NCBI GenBank assembly: GCA_000507305.1
Contig: DF239280.1
Coordinates: 177,193 to 241,192 of the forward strand
DNA length: 64,000 nucleotides
DNA from: Breviolum minutum Mf 1.05b.01
Lineage: Eukaryota; Sar; Dinophyceae; Suessiales; Symbiodiniaceae
Direction: 5' to 3'
The stretch's first letter is position 1. Each line of letters starts with the position of its first letter. Positions 61,173 through 64,000 of this stretch are shown here, one piece after another. Both the position numbers and the translations under genes were made by a program. The notes below the pieces were generated by a model that was given only the letters and a program-made list of their open reading frames with translations, ran no database searches and was not told the origin of the DNA.

Positions 61173-64000
61173 TCCTGATTCGTTTGAGGTGTCAACATAA
61201 TCACCATCATACCCCAATCGAGGGATCTGTTCGAGTTCAAAAGCAACGTGTGAACTTGTCACAATACACTGAGCTATACACTCATACGTTTGCACGACGA
61301 ATCATCCGGTGTATGGTTTGCAGTGAAGTCGTTCGTGAACCATCGTGTGTGAAACTTGTTGAGTATCCCACTTTGACGTCATCCTCTTCCACTGAGCCAT
61401 TGATGAAAAGACGAAGAATCGAAGACAAGCAAAATCCACCTCTTGCATATCAAGAAATCACCCCGGAACCAGCTGTGACCTTTGATAGTGTGATCCAGAT
61501 TGCCCGTGACTTTGCACCAAAGGTAGGAAAACGATGCTTCACTGAAGGGAGAATAGTTGATATCGTCCGAAAGCTGTTCCCCGACCATTGCATCCAAGCA
61601 GTGGAACTGTGTAAAGGAGCTGATCGTTACAGGAGACCACAGAGTCCAGCAACGAAACAAAGTGCTCCGTGGCGTATGACTTTTGGCATCCACCGACAAA
61701 CTGGTGAAACGTTCCATGAGCCTCATTGGGAACAGTGGTCCCTACTCTCGTGCCGTCAACAGACTCGGACCTGCACACCTGCCAGATTGTTAGTGACCGT
61801 GTTTGCACAGGTAAGAGATAACCCTGAAAGACCAGTTGAGTCCCAAGAAGAAAGTCACCACCCAAAGAGGAGTCACAATTCATCCGAGGATGATCAAGTG
61901 CCCAAAAGACACAAAGGGATAGATAACAGCCTGACTTCCGAAGACCCAAGTGATGTAATAGAGCCTTTGGATAGAAATCATGGTCCCAAATTTCTTCAAT
62001 TGAGTAGTGAACAGCGACAGCAATTGATTCGCATGCACAATAATCTGGGACATCCTGATAGTAATCTTTTAGGCAATGTACTTCGAGATCAGGGGTGGCC
62101 ACCAGAAGCCATTGAGGGAATTAAAGATATGAAATGTGATGCTTGTTTCGAGAATCAAAGACCCAAGATTGCTCGTCCCAGTCATCTTTCAAAAGCCCGA
62201 GAGTTTAATGAGTTAGTCATGATTGATGGTGTAGAATGGACCAGCAACAGTGGTAACCAATTTTACTTCTATCATGTGTTGGACAGTGGCACAAATTTCC
62301 ACATCGCCTTTTCCAGCCCCAGTCGTGACACTCGGTCCTTTATTGAACTGTTTGGAAAACACTGGCTAGCTTGGGCAGGTCCACCACAGCAAATCATGAC
62401 GGACAGTGCCGGGGAGTTTTGTAGTGAGGAATTCAGCCGATATCTGCAGTCCATTGATACCAAACTTCACACAATACCTGGTGAAGCCCATTGGCAAATG
62501 GGAAAATGTGAACGTCATGGTGCCATCCTCCAAACCATGTTGAACAAATATCAGTCCGATCATCCTGTTTGTCATCAAGAAGATTTCGACCAAGCCTTAA
62601 TCCACATAGTCAATGCCAAGAACAGTTTGTCTCGACATCGTGGATACAGCCCCGAAATTTTAGTCTTAGGAAAGTCACGACACTTACCAATTAGTAACTC
62701 CGATGATGAGATGGGAGCTTCAAATTGGTTTGATGATCAGCCAGATCAAATTGCAGGCATGCCACAGGATTCAGAACTTCGTTTGTTTCAGCAAAACTTA
62801 GCTAGAAGAGAATGTGCCCGGAAGGCTTTCATATCTGCAGACGTCGATCAAAAGATTCGACGTGCATACCTTCAGAGATCCCGGCCGATGAGAGACATCC
62901 ACCAAGTCGGAAGCTGGGTGATGTATTGGCGAAATGGCAAAGGTAATGTTCCCGGACAATGGAACGGACCTGCGAGGATTGTCCTTCAGGATGAACACAA
63001 CACCATTTGGTTGTCCCATTCAAGCCGTTTGTTTCGCTGTGCACCCGAACATGTCCGTAATCTGTCTCAAAGGGAAACCGAAGGGATTGTAAACACTGAT
63101 AATCCATTCCATGACTGGCCCAAACAAATAGGCGCCGGAGTTTTCCAATATCATGATCTGAGGCCTTCCGATTTGCCTCTTAATGTTGAGACCAGCCAAC
63201 CACCTTTGATTGAGGGAGAAACCGCTGTTCAACCATCGACAGGACCTAGTCTCGATAGTTCAACTACCTCTGTAGATGATCAGCCCGACTCTGAACCAGG
63301 TAATCCCAATTCCAATCCGGGTGATGAAAATGTTGATGGTATCCAAGTTCCAATTCCCCAAGATTCGTTCTCTGACATGGAGAGTGAAAATGCATTGATG
63401 ACCAGTAATGAGCCTTTCGATCATTGGATAGTCCAAAAGGATTGTGCCATCCGTATCCACACCGAACCCCGAATGCAGATGTTCTGTCCCACCAATGTAA
63501 TGGATTGTCCCATACCCTTAGAAAACCTGGGAGACAACCGAGAGACGTGGGTAAAACCCAAGGGTCAAGAAATGATGAAAGTAACCGATGTATGGAGAAA
63601 AGACATCAAAGCCCACAGGAATCTCCCTTTCACATGGACGGGTATGAGCAAATTCCCCATCAAAAGTTCAGGTAAGAATCTCCAGCCAACTGAAGAATCG
63701 TTTTCAAAAGAACCACAAGCCAAAGGTTGCGAGTTTGTCCTTAACTTAGAGGGGTGGGAAATTGAGAGATGTTGCCATCAAACGCATGAGCAACAAGTTG
63801 CGTTCCTGGCATCTGCTGCGAAACGGCAGAAAGTTGAAGTCCGAGAGAAGGAATTGAATGAGGAAGAGAAACAGTTATTTTGTAAAGCTAAGCACAAGGA
63901 AGTAGCATCATGGCTTTCCACTGAAACTGTTCGTCGCATAACTCGTAGCAAAATCCCTGAATCACAGATCTTGAGGTCACGCTGGGTGTTAACCTGGAAA
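60647..64000 (+). CDS. pol polyprotein: methyltransferase-like region, integrase, start of reverse transcriptase (partial)
   Basis: 1118 codons open without a stop to the window edge. The left part repeats the methyltransferase-like domain (about residues 1-130). Residues about 463-505 hold the GAG-pre-integrase/HHCC zinc finger (HNNLGH from 62036, CDAC from 62135; H-x4-H-x27-C-x2-C). The integrase core follows with Asp at 62225 (MIDGVEW), Asp at 62402 (IMTDSAGEF) and Glu at 62510 (GKCERHGAIL), spacing DD35E, so all three catalytic acids are present. A small C-terminal integrase domain (GSWVMYWRNGKGNVPGQWNG) lies near 62910-63060. After a Pro/Glu/Asp-rich linker, the last residues (SQILRSRWVLTWK) match the start of the copia reverse transcriptase (RVT_2). 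The upstream start is lost at the N. Confidence 0.92.
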   Translation, partial: MKSLLLEIYCSSNSQLVCQAQNQGFVADRHGLKQGDLRNHESRIRLYRTLLTLQPRHVWVSPRCKAWCKWSTFNMSKSPESARKVLEAREDDQVHLLLCDALYQFQVWRNSECHFHLEQPQGSEMIAQEELASIVDQLKCALCDMCVAGQLKHPETGEYLKKGTQVWTSSPLLHEVLIRLRCQHNHHHTPIEGSVRVQKQRVNLSQYTELYTHTFARRIIRCMVCSEVVREPSCVKLVEYPTLTSSSSTEPLMKRRRIEDKQNPPLAYQEITPEPAVTFDSVIQIARDFAPKVGKRCFTEGRIVDIVRKLFPDHCIQAVELCKGADRYRRPQSPATKQSAPWRMTFGIHRQTGETFHEPHWEQWSLLSCRQQTRTCTPARLLVTVFAQVRDNPERPVESQEESHHPKRSHNSSEDDQVPKRHKGIDNSLTSEDPSDVIEPLDRNHGPKFLQLSSEQRQQLIRMHNNLGHPDSNLLGNVLRDQGWPPEAIEGIKDMKCDACFENQRPKIARPSHLSKAREFNELVMIDGVEWTSNSGNQFYFYHVLDSGTNFHIAFSSPSRDTRSFIELFGKHWLAWAGPPQQIMTDSAGEFCSEEFSRYLQSIDTKLHTIPGEAHWQMGKCERHGAILQTMLNKYQSDHPVCHQEDFDQALIHIVNAKNSLSRHRGYSPEILVLGKSRHLPISNSDDEMGASNWFDDQPDQIAGMPQDSELRLFQQNLARRECARKAFISADVDQKIRRAYLQRSRPMRDIHQVGSWVMYWRNGKGNVPGQWNGPARIVLQDEHNTIWLSHSSRLFRCAPEHVRNLSQRETEGIVNTDNPFHDWPKQIGAGVFQYHDLRPSDLPLNVETSQPPLIEGETAVQPSTGPSLDSSTTSVDDQPDSEPGNPNSNPGDENVDGIQVPIPQDSFSDMESENALMTSNEPFDHWIVQKDCAIRIHTEPRMQMFCPTNVMDCPIPLENLGDNRETWVKPKGQEMMKVTDVWRKDIKAHRNLPFTWTGMSKFPIKSSGKNLQPTEESFSKEPQAKGCEFVLNLEGWEIERCCHQTHEQQVAFLASAAKRQKVEVREKELNEEEKQLFCKAKHKEVASWLSTETVRRITRSKIPESQILRSRWVLTWK

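Larger units (their letters stand above)
57021..64000 (+). mobile_element. Ty1/copia-like LTR retroelement, 3' end beyond the window
   Basis: The order is PBS, Gag with zinc knuckle, protease, a methyltransferase-like region, integrase and the start of reverse transcriptase. Integrase before reverse transcriptase is the Ty1/copia arrangement. The reading frame changes between protease and pol, a second ORF overlaps pol, and a duplicated segment sits on an N. This copy is therefore either partly decayed or imperfectly assembled. The reverse transcriptase core, RNase H and 3' LTR lie outside the window. Confidence 0.9.

Noticed and set aside
61379-63460. Several minus-strand frames of 60-187 codons inside the integrase region
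   Set aside because: They are antisense to a pol frame with all integrase catalytic residues intact.
1-64000. CRISPR arrays, bacterial operons, rRNA genes
   Set aside because: No spaced palindromic repeats, no ribosomal RNA-like conserved blocks and no tightly packed bacterial-type genes are present.

Overview
This 64 kb window looks like nuclear DNA from a dinoflagellate, most likely of the Symbiodiniaceae. That is an inference from three things. The right end carries a Ty1/copia-type retroelement whose polyprotein resembles, from memory, the copia-like proteins abundant in Symbiodiniaceae proteomes. The remaining 57 kb is gene-poor, simple-repeat-rich and AT-leaning, with short coding-like islands that often start after an AG|G-type acceptor. 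No operon, ribosome binding site or other bacterial structure is visible. I looked by eye for the dinoflagellate spliced-leader motif and did not find it, so the assignment is not proven.

From 1 to about 57,000 there is no intact recognisable gene. There are many short open stretches, mostly on the + strand, bounded by plausible 3' splice sites (pyrimidine tract plus AG) and 5' splice sites (GTAAGT, GTATGT, GTGAGT-like). I list the better ones as putative exons with modest confidence. The best are near 15.4, 21.0, 23.5-24.0, 27.5, 31.2, 32.8, 36.3-37.8, 44.0-45.3, 46.6, 48.5-49.1, 50.7, 52.5-53.6, 54.4-54.9, 55.2 and 56.3 kb. None can be assigned with confidence to a named gene; one (55.15 kb) carries a motif like the spermidine-synthase/methyltransferase fold. 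Several islands change reading frame at a homopolymer or carry an in-frame stop, which fits either decaying pseudogenes or sequencing indels.

Repeats in this part include two copies of a roughly 92 bp MITE-like element with 12 bp terminal inverted repeats (8.6 and 11.6 kb), two oppositely oriented copies of a second family of about 200 bp (45.9 and 52.2 kb), a perfect 39 bp tandem duplication (30.15 kb), and long tri- and tetranucleotide arrays, the most striking a compound array at 38.45-38.87 kb.

From about 57,020 to the end lies the retroelement. In order it has a candidate primer-binding site, Gag with a CCHC zinc knuckle, an aspartic protease with an atypical DLG triplet, a frame change, a region with a methyltransferase-like domain, an HHCC/DD35E integrase, and the first residues of a copia reverse transcriptase cut by the window edge. 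Inside it are a second ORF of 194 codons overlapping pol in another frame and flanked by a 12 bp direct repeat, and a tandem duplication of about 530 bp centred on a single N, which is probably an assembly artefact.
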